From the NCBI GenBank assembly GCA_012845835.1, contig JABAKD010000030.1:11663715-11727714 (forward strand): 64,000 nucleotides of DNA, read 5' to 3'. How positions within the stretch are numbered: position 1 is the first letter of the stretch; the number at the start of each line of letters is the position of its first letter. The stretch comes from Undaria pinnatifida. Lineage: Eukaryota; Sar; Phaeophyceae; Laminariales; Alariaceae. The position numbers and the translations under genes were made by a program. Below the pieces are notes generated by a model that did no database searches, was not told where the DNA came from, and worked only from the letters and a program-made list of their open reading frames with translations. Of this stretch, positions 49,858 through 58,200 are shown one piece after another.

Positions 49858-50928
49858 GGGTGGGTGAAGACAGAGTCGTAGATACCTACCGTAGACCTCG
49901 TTATTCCACGCATGCACGAAGGGACGCGTCACCGGTCAGGCCATCTAAGATCTCGGGACGCGAGCTGTCTCCCCGTCATTGACAGCATTGACCTGTCCCA
50001 GGTGAACAACAGCCGTCGGCATAAAAAGTCCTAGGTATTCGAGGGAAGTATTTTTTTGCGTAACGAACAATAGTAATACGCAGCTTGCAAAGATGAGTAT
50101 CGACTCTAAATTTGTCGAACTCACAGGCGACGCTGTTCTTATCACACAGCGTAAAACGCAAATCGTGTTCAATCGATGGTGGGTAGCTTAGCCATTGCTT
50201 GCTTTCATTCAGGAATGCCGACAGGGTCAAAAACAAAAAATTGGCCCAAAAAGGCGACCCCAATCGTACTGTATACCATAGTAATAGCTATATCACACAT
50301 CGTGAAGGAATGTCGTGTCACCTGTTATCATGTCACCAAAACCTTTCCACATTCATTCACAAAATCTGTCAAAGTTATCAAAAACCTACAAAAAAAACTC
50401 ACATCACATATAATCTAAAAAATCTCAACATATTATCTAGATAGATGTAAAAACCCTCAAGGATGACAACATCAAAAACAAACATAAATAAGTCACAAAA
50501 ATATCTAAAATCTGAAGATCTAAAAAAGTCTCAAGCCAGCGCATAACAAGATATCAAAACCAAACCGAATGCAGGTGCTGTGCCTCGGCGAGTCCGAATG
50601 GTCCGGCGGTCTGGACCCCAAAAAACTGCTCTCCTCCCTGCACCTGGTCAACGCCGGTGAGGCGGTGTGGTCAAGCGGCGACGTCATCGTTTCCCTAGGG
50701 GCGGGTTTCCTAAACCATGGAACCCTCCGCCTCCAAGAGTTCAAAACCGGGGATGATGAGCTGGCGTCCCTCCCTAGAATTAGGGCTCCTAGGAAGGGCG
50801 AGGAGGGTTGGGACGATAACGGCAAGGAAGGCGGTGCGGATAGTGCGGTGTTTACCGGGGGGGCGGGGTCTGCTGGGGGCGGCGCGTCGAACTGGGCATG
50901 GGAAGATCTTGGCTATGGGGGTGGCTGA
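28263..50928 (+). CDS. Secreted multidomain protein: C-type lectin plus beta-helix-like repeats
   Basis: Fifteen exons: 28263-28399, 29059-29422, 29950-30453, 31374-31592, 32519-32824, 33490-33639, 34803-34916, 37378-37475, 40463-40893, 42306-42746, 43066-43238, 46189-46298, 47279-47459, 47574-47843, 50575-50928. Every junction agrees in phase, giving 1283 residues; introns after 34916 and 42746 use GC donors. Start: a signal peptide ([18 protein letters not shown]). Residues about 202-372 are a C-type lectin domain ([29 protein letters not shown], then NCVAV, RWYDDEC, FVCQ); the calcium-site EPN reads EPS. A domain with CI.Y.AS...V and GNG...YGY.Y occurs twice (about 45-130 and 561-660). The rest is Gly/Ser/Thr-rich with N-glycosylation sequons and recurring G.G.L.F.GG, resembling beta-helix surface proteins, with a [19 protein letters not shown] segment. 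Likely an extracellular or wall carbohydrate-binding protein. Exon 1 and the last exon are the least certain. Confidence 0.8.
30568..30612 (+). repeat. 9-bp microsatellite (ATCAACGCT)n
   Basis: Five or six copies of ATCAACGCT lie in lectin-gene intron 30454-31373. Confidence 0.9.
31780..31925 (+). repeat. T-rich low-complexity tract
   Basis: A polypyrimidine-biased stretch with recurring CGTTTTTCACTTTTTT-like words lies in lectin-gene intron 4. No gene is seen. Confidence 0.6.
32990..33080 (+). repeat. ATCATAG-type degenerate repeat
   Basis: Short ATCATAGGATC / GATAGTATGATAG words recur imperfectly in lectin-gene intron 32825-33489. Confidence 0.6.
35203..35231 (+). repeat. (CAA)n microsatellite
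   Basis: About nine CAA units lie in lectin-gene intron 34917-37377. Confidence 0.9.
35305..35655 (+). repeat. Degenerate 60-70-bp tandem repeat
   Basis: The block AAAATATCGTA(C/A)ATC.CAAGAGG followed by CAACG.CAT.G.CCTAG recurs about five times with much drift. Confidence 0.7.
35742..36131 (+). repeat. (CAT)n trinucleotide microsatellite, about 390 bp
   Basis: A long CAT/ATC array has CAG, CGT and CAA variants in clusters. The apparent His-rich or Asp-rich proteins in all frames are artefacts. Confidence 0.96.
36325..36750 (+). repeat. 10-bp minisatellite (ATCACACCAT)n
   Basis: About 42 units of ATCACACCAT, nearly all identical, vary mainly by C to T at one position (ATTACACCAT). A related run built on GAACGGTCA follows to about 36832. 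Confidence 0.96.
38100..38275 (+). repeat. 10-bp repeat (ACAAACAGT)n
   Basis: Tandem GTACAAACA units, then looser TACATACTACAAACAG, directly precede the LINE fragment. Confidence 0.9.
38333..39140 (+). mobile_element. Non-LTR retrotransposon (LINE) 3' end, copy 1
   Basis: A 165-codon frame followed, in the same frame after a single TAG at 38828, by a further stretch to about 39139. The first part ends [17 protein letters not shown], the Cys-His finger found after the reverse transcriptase of many LINEs. The second contains [14 protein letters not shown]. The 3' end reads AAGGCAAGCAACAAATGAG, as in copy 2. The upstream RT domain is absent, consistent with 5' truncation. It lies in lectin-gene intron 37476-40462, in the gene's orientation. 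Confidence 0.78.
40380..40445 (+). repeat. Dispersed repeat related to 8097-8160
   Basis: GGTAGGCAATAGGTTAAGCT and TTTTACC..CGAACGGACTA parallel the 8.1-kb element. The copy sits within 85 bp of the lectin-gene acceptor at 40462. Confidence 0.55.
41130..42300 (+). repeat. About 1.1-kb degenerate minisatellite in a lectin-gene intron
   Basis: Roughly 25-30 units of 30-45 bp share AAAACGCCTCAATTGTGTAT preceded by a C-rich run of variable length. It fills nearly all of intron 40894-42305 and ends just before the acceptor. Confidence 0.9.
44012..44075 (+). repeat. Dispersed 65-bp repeat, copy 3 of 3
   Basis: The best match to 17797-17872, sharing CCAAAACCCCT and ATACTAACTT, an A-rich run and GGGTT. 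Confidence 0.6.
44372..45316 (+). repeat. (GTTAAT)n hexanucleotide microsatellite, about 945 bp
   Basis: Roughly 155 units of GTTAAT with variants GTTGAT, GTTAGT, GTTTGT and GTTAAC. Because six is a multiple of three, several frames stay open for hundreds of codons; these are not genes. It lies in lectin-gene intron 43239-46188. Confidence 0.97.
45449..45569 (+). repeat. (AGGTGAA)n heptanucleotide repeat
   Basis: About 17 units with one irregular junction near 45508. Confidence 0.95.
46550..46844 (-). mobile_element. SINE-like poly(A) retroposon, copy C
   Basis: About 295 bp inverted relative to copy A, starting with a T-run and ATCCTCCGGCGGATGGGG, ending at the GGGTGGCTATCTCCACCGAA equivalent. 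AGTGGACTGGA flanks it exactly on both sides (46539-46549 and 46845-46855), an 11-bp target-site duplication. It lies in lectin-gene intron 46299-47278. Confidence 0.85.
46921..47222 (+). mobile_element. LINE 3' end, copy 2 (strongly 5' truncated)
   Basis: It starts at GAGGAGGAACGGGATGAG, matching copy 1 at 38829, keeps [14 protein letters not shown] and ends AAGGCAAGCAACAAATGAG. Frameshifts are present. Its 3' end is only about 55 bp from the lectin-gene exon at 47279. Confidence 0.8.
47862..48135 (+). repeat. Three to four tandem copies of a 75-bp unit
   Basis: GCTGTAATG..GTGCG, GTGCTACGATAGATGCATTA and AGGTATACCACTTTTTGGCT recur; the copy nearest the exon at 47843 is the most diverged. It ends in a (GTATTAAG)n run. 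Confidence 0.88.
48366..48441 (+). repeat. (CATCATC)n heptanucleotide repeat
   Basis: About ten units in lectin-gene intron 47844-50574. A related (CATCCCAT)n run lies at 48638-48690. Confidence 0.92.
48860..49058 (+). repeat. (TAATACTAT)n-like degenerate repeat
   Basis: TATTAATAC units with variants give spurious Asn/Thr/Ile-rich frames. Confidence 0.85.
49470..49617 (+). repeat. (GGTAT)n pentanucleotide microsatellite
   Basis: About 29 GGTAT units with a few ATGATA/CGGTA variants near the ends. Confidence 0.96.
49804..49857 (+). repeat. (AATC)n tetranucleotide microsatellite
   Basis: About 13 perfect units. Confidence 0.96.
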
Positions 50929-51590
50929 CCGTACACGATAAACCAGTAGCGCCTGGTAGAGGATAGGGAGTTGTAGGCATCGTTGGAGCTATATCTTGGA
51001 TTGGTACGAGAGGCGTGCTGCGATATAGAGGTCTATCAATGATAGAACTTTCTGTTTTTTTTTCTGAATGACGCGGCGCTCGTTATTAACCCAAAATGGC
51101 CGGAATGACATCATTTTTTTGCAATAATACCAGTTTTCGAAAACCATTTTTTTTGTTGGGGTTAGGTCATGGGTTTGTCATATTTTTAGCACTCTTCTTG
51201 TTACTAACTTACTTTGAGCAAATCAATCTCAGTTTCTTGGTCGAGGTATGGAGCGCTCCTCCAGTCAAGAAACCCAAAAAGCAATTTGAAAGTGCACCTC
51301 TACCGTATGATCTGTATGCGATCTGTATGCGATCTGTATTTGATCTTTATGTGATCTGTATCAGGCCAAGGCTACGTACGGTGGGGGGGGTCGCTTTTAG
51401 GTCTATACCTTACGATATAGACTGCATTTGCAGTACGAACAGATGTTGAGTTTTCGTGCTTTTCGGTTTCAGAATAATATAGGCATGACATGACATGACA
51501 TGACATGACATAATGTGCACCGCCACCACGGAATAACACCCACACAATCAATGCCATGCATACATGAGGTAAGGTAAGGTAAGGTAAGGA

Positions 51591-51732
51591 AGGGCCGTTC
51601 GTTCCTAACGAACAAAAAAAAAGGTCAGGAATCGTGACAACCCCCCCCCAAATTTTGGCGAATCGAGAGGTTTTTTGTCGGGAATCCCGGAGATTGAATC
51701 GTTTTCATTTTGCGTTCGTTAGGAACGACCCT
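51591..51732. mobile_element. MITE-like element with terminal inverted repeats
   Basis: Starts AGGGCCGTTCGTTCCTAACG and ends CGTTCGTTAGGAACGACCCT, near-perfect inverted ends about 20 bp long around a 100-bp AT-rich, non-coding core. A matching right end occurs at 25982-26002, and a diverged copy at 18886-19132. Confidence 0.7.
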
Positions 51733-51844
51733 TAGTTTTTTTTTGTTTTTTGTTACCCTGCGCGCGAATTTTTATAGGTTGCATGAGTCCGTTGATGGTA
51801 TAGAACCAATCGCGCCAGCAGGCACCATAGCATCATAGACCCTG

Positions 51845-52032
51845 GTGATGGTGAGGATGACGATGGTGATGGTGATGGTGATGGTGATGGTGAGGATGGG
51901 AGTAGCCCCTCGCCCTGTCGTAGCTTTATCGGTGAGCGTACAAGGAAGGCCCTCTCTTGTAAAGGTGATGGTGATGATGGTGATGATGGTGATGATGATG
52001 ATGATGGTGATGATGTTGATGATGGATGATGG
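51845..52032 (+). repeat. (GGTGAT)n and (GATGAT)n microsatellites
   Basis: Two purine-rich arrays (51845-51900, 51964-52032) are separated by unique sequence. Further GATGATG runs occur at 52088-52110 and 52348-52380. Confidence 0.9.
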
Positions 52033-53554
52033 CTTTTAGTTATCCCTTCCCACCGTGGGGGTTGCAGTTTTTCGGCGAAACGTTTCTGATGATGATGTTG
52101 TTACGGTGATGATGTTGTTGTTAACAGTTGTTGTTGTTGCGGTTGGGTTCCTGGAACAACTGTCGGTCATTAATACTGACTAGCATTATATTAATACTAG
52201 CATTAGATTAATACTAGCATTATTATTAGACTAGAATTTTACGAGCATAGTAACTAGTTGTGGGTCGGGTTGCGCGAAAAGGTTGGTCGGGTTACGCGAA
52301 GAAATGTGTTCGAAGTCATATAACATGTAGATAGACTAGATGTTTCGGGTGATGATGATGCTGATGATGATGATGATGTCGATATTGACCTTCCCTCCCC
52401 ATGCTAGGAGCTGAAAAATTTCTTAGAATCTGCACCACCCCTAGCGAGGGTTGGCTCTTGTCATTCCTATCAACTATATTAACTACATTAACTACAGTAC
52501 AGTGACCCCGTCGAGGATTTGGAGTTTTTTTTTTTCGAAAAAAAGGGAGGCGAAAAAAGGGGACTCGACGGTAACAACGTCGGCAACATGATAGCAAGCA
52601 ACTTCGGGGCACTGGGTGGTGAGGCAGGATATGTGACAGACAGGACACTCCCCGAAAATGAACGCAAGGAGTTAAGTTGCACAACACGCGTGCTACATGT
52701 GGTATTGTTAATACGTGTAATAAGGCGTGCTCACATCATAATAGAGGGAATTGACCCGTTCCACGGTAGCCCCCCCAACTTCTCTTCCACAAAATCGCCG
52801 GTTTTGAAACCGGCTCCCGGTCGTATCTCCTACAATACGGTGCTCCTTGCCACTAATATACGACTTTTTTTGTTTTCATGGCATCCTTCCTGGTGTCGAG
52901 CAGCCATGATACGCCCGCTAAAGCAAATCGCTGGTTTTGGGGGTGGGGGTACATCGTAGAATCAACATTTGCGTTTTTGGTTTCATGTCACTGAATCTCT
53001 ATCCCAAGGGGACAAATAGGTCATCCTCAGCCTTCCTTCCTTTTTTCTTCGAGCACACGTATGTAGTATGTATGTATGCCGTCGTACTAATAGGATTCTT
53101 AGAATGACCCTTAGCTTTCCTCCTTTTCGGATAATGGTATGGTATGGTATGGTTTGGTATGTCGTCCTACCGTTATTAATAGGATGGTTGTTAAAGGCTT
53201 TCTTTCTTTCGAGAATGACGGTAAGCCGTCCTACACTATTAGTCTAATAAGGTGCGCTTGCTTCTACGTAATTTTGACACATACATTGCGATGACAAAAA
53301 AAAATCTTGTCAGCTAGCTAGCGTTTTTTTGGCCCATTTCTATTTTGCAAACGTCTCGTAATAGGAACTCCATTTAGAAAATACCAGCAAATAAAGTCTT
53401 CCATACTGGTAAACTACTACCAAACGAAAGACCACAGAAAAAAATCAAACATTTGTTTCTTCGGAAAACAAAACTTGCTCTTTTGGCAAACACCAATTTA
53501 AAAATTTCCTTAAACTTGCCAACTGCGTCTCGTTCGAAATTGCCCTGTGTTAAT

Positions 53555-53729
53555 AATGGATGATCACAATAATAATGTTAATATTGGATGATCACAATAA
53601 TAATGTTAATATTGGATGATCACAATAATGTTGATATTGGATGATCACAATAATGTTAATATTGGATGATCACAATAATGTTAATATTGGATGATCACAA
53701 TAATGTTAATATTGGATGATCACAATAAT
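53555..53729 (+). repeat. About 25-28-bp minisatellite
   Basis: Seven units of ATTGGATGATCACAATAATG plus TTAAT; the first units have an extra AAT. Each includes TGATCA. Confidence 0.93.
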
Positions 53730-53879
53730 CCTTACAGTAGCCTTTTCTCTTTTACCGAGAAGCCGTGCCTCTTTTGCGTGGCCTTGATTGGACTAAAAAG
53801 CAGAAGAGCTTCTTTCGCCAACGGTATCACGGGCTGAGAGATGCCTTCCAATTACCCTAGAGGCCCCTCCACTGCGCCG

Positions 53880-54050
53880 GGTGAGTATTCTATTGAGTAT
53901 TCTATTGAGTATTCTAATGAATATTCTATCGAGTATCCTATTGAGTATTCTATTGAGCATTTTATTGAGTATCATACTAGTATTATATTGAGTGCTATAT
54001 TGAGTATTCCAATTCTACTGAGTATTCCAATTCTACTGAGTATTATATTA
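53880..54050 (+). repeat. (TGAGTATTCTAT)n degenerate repeat
   Basis: About 13 units of roughly 11-18 bp that drift towards AATTCTACTGAGTATTCC at the right end. Confidence 0.85.
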
Positions 54051-55288
54051 TAGTGCCGGTTGTTCGCCATAGCGGTCGAGGGTCGAGGACCCGATATTGC
54101 ATGAACGGATCCGACGAACGAAAAAGCCGCACGTTGGTTGGTCCCACAAGGACATTCCCTTCAGTACCCTTTCATGCTACGAACAGTATCATATTATGCA
54201 TGCATCAGAGAAAAACCCGAGCAGTGGGATTCCGACCCACTCGTCAAACACTGAGAGCGAATCCTTCCCTCACACGTGAACATGACTCCGCATCGTCCTG
54301 CATCCCTCCACATCGTGCCAAACTTCCAGCACAAGCGCGAGCATCCATCCCCATCGTCCTAAATGTCCTCAGCACTCATCAACATTATTGTTGACACCCA
54401 TACAAGCATCGCTCGCACCACGATGGCATGTCGTACGTCGAATTACCTCACACAGGCGAAACGCATGGCATCGTAACACGGCGTTGCCGCAAAACGACTG
54501 CACAGCGCAAGAGCCCTGTGTAAGACAACACGGCGTCCGTCCATCGCGAAATCGCGACATAAAATCGCGATATTATTATATAGCGATATTGTTATATTGC
54601 TCGATATTGTTATATCCCCGGGGCGCGTACACACGAAAACCCGGTTCGGACCACCCACACCAAAACGTGAAAACAATCGCGATTCATGTAAGTAGCGGTA
54701 TAGTTACATCGCCTCGACGTGTTCACGAAAAAAACGAAACGAATCGCCTGCACATCGAAAGTCAAACTAATCGCGACATCGTTCGCGAAAGAGTTTTCTA
54801 TCATACTGCCGCGACGCGCTGACACCAAAAAAGGAACGATCTAACCATGGGATAACCCACGAGCCCAACATAAAATATCAAATCAAATCAACCAAAGCGA
54901 AAACAAAAACCAAAACAAATGAGAACAAAACACCGCTAACGGTGACCGATCAACCTCAAACGTCGTGCGACGACAGAAACTAAATAACCACTCACTGACG
55001 GGTGAGTGAGTGGTTACTGGAGCACCTTTGACAAACCCAACCTCTCTTAACAAACCCAATCTGAGGTTCGTCTGGCAGATAAACCTGGAGCTCAGATTAT
55101 CCAACCGTTGTGCCCCTTTGTGTTTCCTCTATTAATAGCGTGCGACGACATCGGAAGGCAGTGTCACAACGCTCCACACAATGAGCATCTTTTTACGGCA
55201 TACCGGTACACCGGTACAACGAAAATTGGCGCCTGAGGTCCAAGCATCGAAGAACTAAGGGTCTAAGGGTTATTGTTACGTGTAGACG

Positions 55289-58200
55289 TCAAGCTTGTGG
55301 CCGTAGCGCATCTCCCAGCTCTCCTGCCTCGGCCATCTCCTTCATGATGTCCATTCCCCCCAGAAACTCGCCGTGGGAGTAAAGCTGCCGAGGTCGACAC
55401 GGCATACGGAATCATAAGTACCACATGGCAATAAGAGTACAATGCATTCCTTATGTAACTACATGACCTCATGAGTACACGGCAAAATAAGCACATGACA
55501 TTTCAAGTGCATGGCACTATTCAAGTACATGGAATAAAGCTGGCGAGTTCGATACATCTACATGGCATCATGAGCACATGGCGTTACGAGTACATGGCAC
55601 TACAAGTGCACGGCAATAAAAGTACAACGCATTGCTCACATGGCCGTGCAAGTGCATGACATTCCATGGCATTACGAGTACATGGCACATGACAACACGT
55701 CATTCAGCGCATGGCGCGCATTTGCAAGATTTGCGTAAGATTTAGTAATGACGCTGTACGCATGTCGCACATGGGCATCCGCATCCCCTTCCTCCTTGAC
55801 CGTACCACATTCCAATTACAACGTTACAACACTTCGGGTGCGAGTTGGAAGTGCAGCCTTTCTTCATGAACAGCATCTGGTCATAGTAGTGCAGCCACAA
55901 ACGCGCCAGTCCGACGCAAACGCTTAGGAGTCCGCAAAATTACCGCATGCAATCACTGTGGCCATAAAAATAATCCACTAGAATACCTTGCCATCTAATG
56001 ACTGTTCTAATTCGGGTTACCTGAGGATAGGTGGGCCAGTATGAAAACATTTTAGAGCCCCTGTCGAACCTCCTGACCTGTAAGAACATCTATTTCCCAT
56101 CATACCTACCGCACTCAACCACCTGATACCATCATACCTGGCCAGCTATTAAATAGTCGGCGAGTAACTATTAGTATAGTCAGCCAACCATTAATACCTA
56201 ACCAACTAATTTCGGGTCACCTGCGGGCGCTACTTGGAACATTCTTGAGTCCCTATCCGGCCTCATCTTCAAGAAAATCGAAGGTACCGCATGCAAGTAC
56301 AAACACCTGCAATACCTAGCCAACAAATGAATAGCCGGCGACTTATTCAGCCAACTATGTACATCTAGTCAACTAATTCGGATCACCTGCGGGTACGTGG
56401 GCCAATTTGAAAACTTCTTGAGTCCCTGCCGAACTTCCTGGTCTTGCAGAATATCAAACGTGCCAAACTCAACCCCCTCGTCCCTCAAAAGTCCGATCGC
56501 CGTCTTGCTGAAGCCGCATTGCGGGGCGTCTGGTGTACCCTTCATGAAGAGCACGATGCTGCTGGAAGAAATGAGGCCTTTCAGCCGAGACTCAAGGCTC
56601 TCCTTCAGACACGGCGGCGGCAAGGGGGGCGGGGAGGAGGTGTACTCATTTCATGCATAGCCGTAGTCTTGAGACCACAATGGTATGAACATAGCGGTAT
56701 GACCATCGCACCGACCAGGCAGACATCGCGTGCACCAAGCGCAGGGTTATTGGGGAGGGTGTAGTTGGTGGGGAGGGGGTAGTTGCGAGAGGGCGTGCAA
56801 GCAACATGCCGGTAAGCGCTGACCACTATTCACAGCAGCCCAACTCAGACAACAACAGTACAGGACACCAAAAAAGCACAGCACAGCACAGCACAGCGCA
56901 GCACAGCGCAGTACAGCGCAGCGCAGCACAGCACAGCACAGCACAGCACAGCACAGCACAGCACAGCACAGCACAGCACAGCACAGCAAGCAAGCACAGC
57001 ACAGCACAGCAAACTACCGCGAAGAAAAGCACAACACAACACAGCAACAGCCGCGGCGGTGCTTGCGCCGGGGGTCTGTACACGAAACACGAACCATGAC
57101 TAGAAATAACCAGCCCACCTTTGCTTCGATCCCCAGCTGGGGCGCGAGCGGTCCGTCATTTTTCATTTCCTTCAAGATGTCGAGTCCCCCCACCAGCTCT
57201 CCCTTCACGTACAACTGCAACAAAACAAAAGCATATCAAAGGTAAAGTTCTGCATTTAGGTATCTTACGTACTTCGTTTTAGGAACATCGGTTACCTAAG
57301 GGTCGGACAAAAAAGATACCACCATCGAGTGCCGTTGGTTGCGACCATATAGGCAATGGCCTGCCAATATGCCACATAACCAAGAAACTCTCCGTAGGAG
57401 CTACTATTAATATTGATACTAACTAGTATAAATAGTAGAATGCGTTCACAACCTAAAACAGCAAGTTTGGATGCGATGGATGCGATGGATGCGATAGATG
57501 CGATCGGATGACGTCAACTTCAACAACCCTTACCCTTTTACCACATCAATACCCATCCAACACTTTAAATCCAACTACAGTATTACAGTAAGGCTGTGGT
57601 GTGCCAGAGCAATACGACCGCTTTATTGGGGTACCTCATTGGGGCACCTTGTTCACCTTATTGGGGCACCTTGTTCGCCTTATTGGGGCACTTTACTCAC
57701 CTTATTGGGGCACCTTATTCACCTTGCTCATCTTGTTCATCATATTTACCTTACTCACCTTATAGGGGTACCATAGGTGCCTTATTCACGTCATTCACCT
57801 TATTCACCTTGTTCACTCCGGGTTACGAGTACTTTAGTGCAATTCCCTTGCGCGCCAGGCGATTTTTGGCATTTTTGGCCGCCTTATACAGGGATGCCGC
57901 CTGAGATGTGAATACCGCCTTACTGCGGGACCCCTACTGCAATTTTTGCCGAAATACGTAGGTGAAATTATCAAGGCATTAAGACATCGATTCACGAAAA
58001 AAAAACGAGTTGTTACCTGCGGGTAGGTGGGCCAGTTGGACAACTCCTTCAGCGTTTGTCGGACATCCTGATCTTCCAAAATATCAAACGACGCAAACTC
58101 GATGGCTTCGTCCCGCAGTAGACCCACCAGCGTTCGGCTGAAGCCGCACCGCGGAGCATCCGGGGAGCCCTTCATGAACACTATCGTCTCAGCGCTGCAG

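Larger units (their letters stand above)
50929..55288. other. Intergenic region between lectin and glutaredoxin genes
   Basis: Convergent gene ends. Contents: a MITE-like element, GGTGAT/GATGAT microsatellites, a 25-bp minisatellite, a TGAGTATTC repeat and otherwise featureless sequence. No exon of a recognisable family was found. If the lectin gene has more 3' exons, they would be here. Confidence 0.5.

Noticed and set aside
56747-57099. Cys/Leu-rich and Ala/Gln-rich frames
   Set aside because: They come from the (CAGCA)n microsatellite in a glutaredoxin intron.
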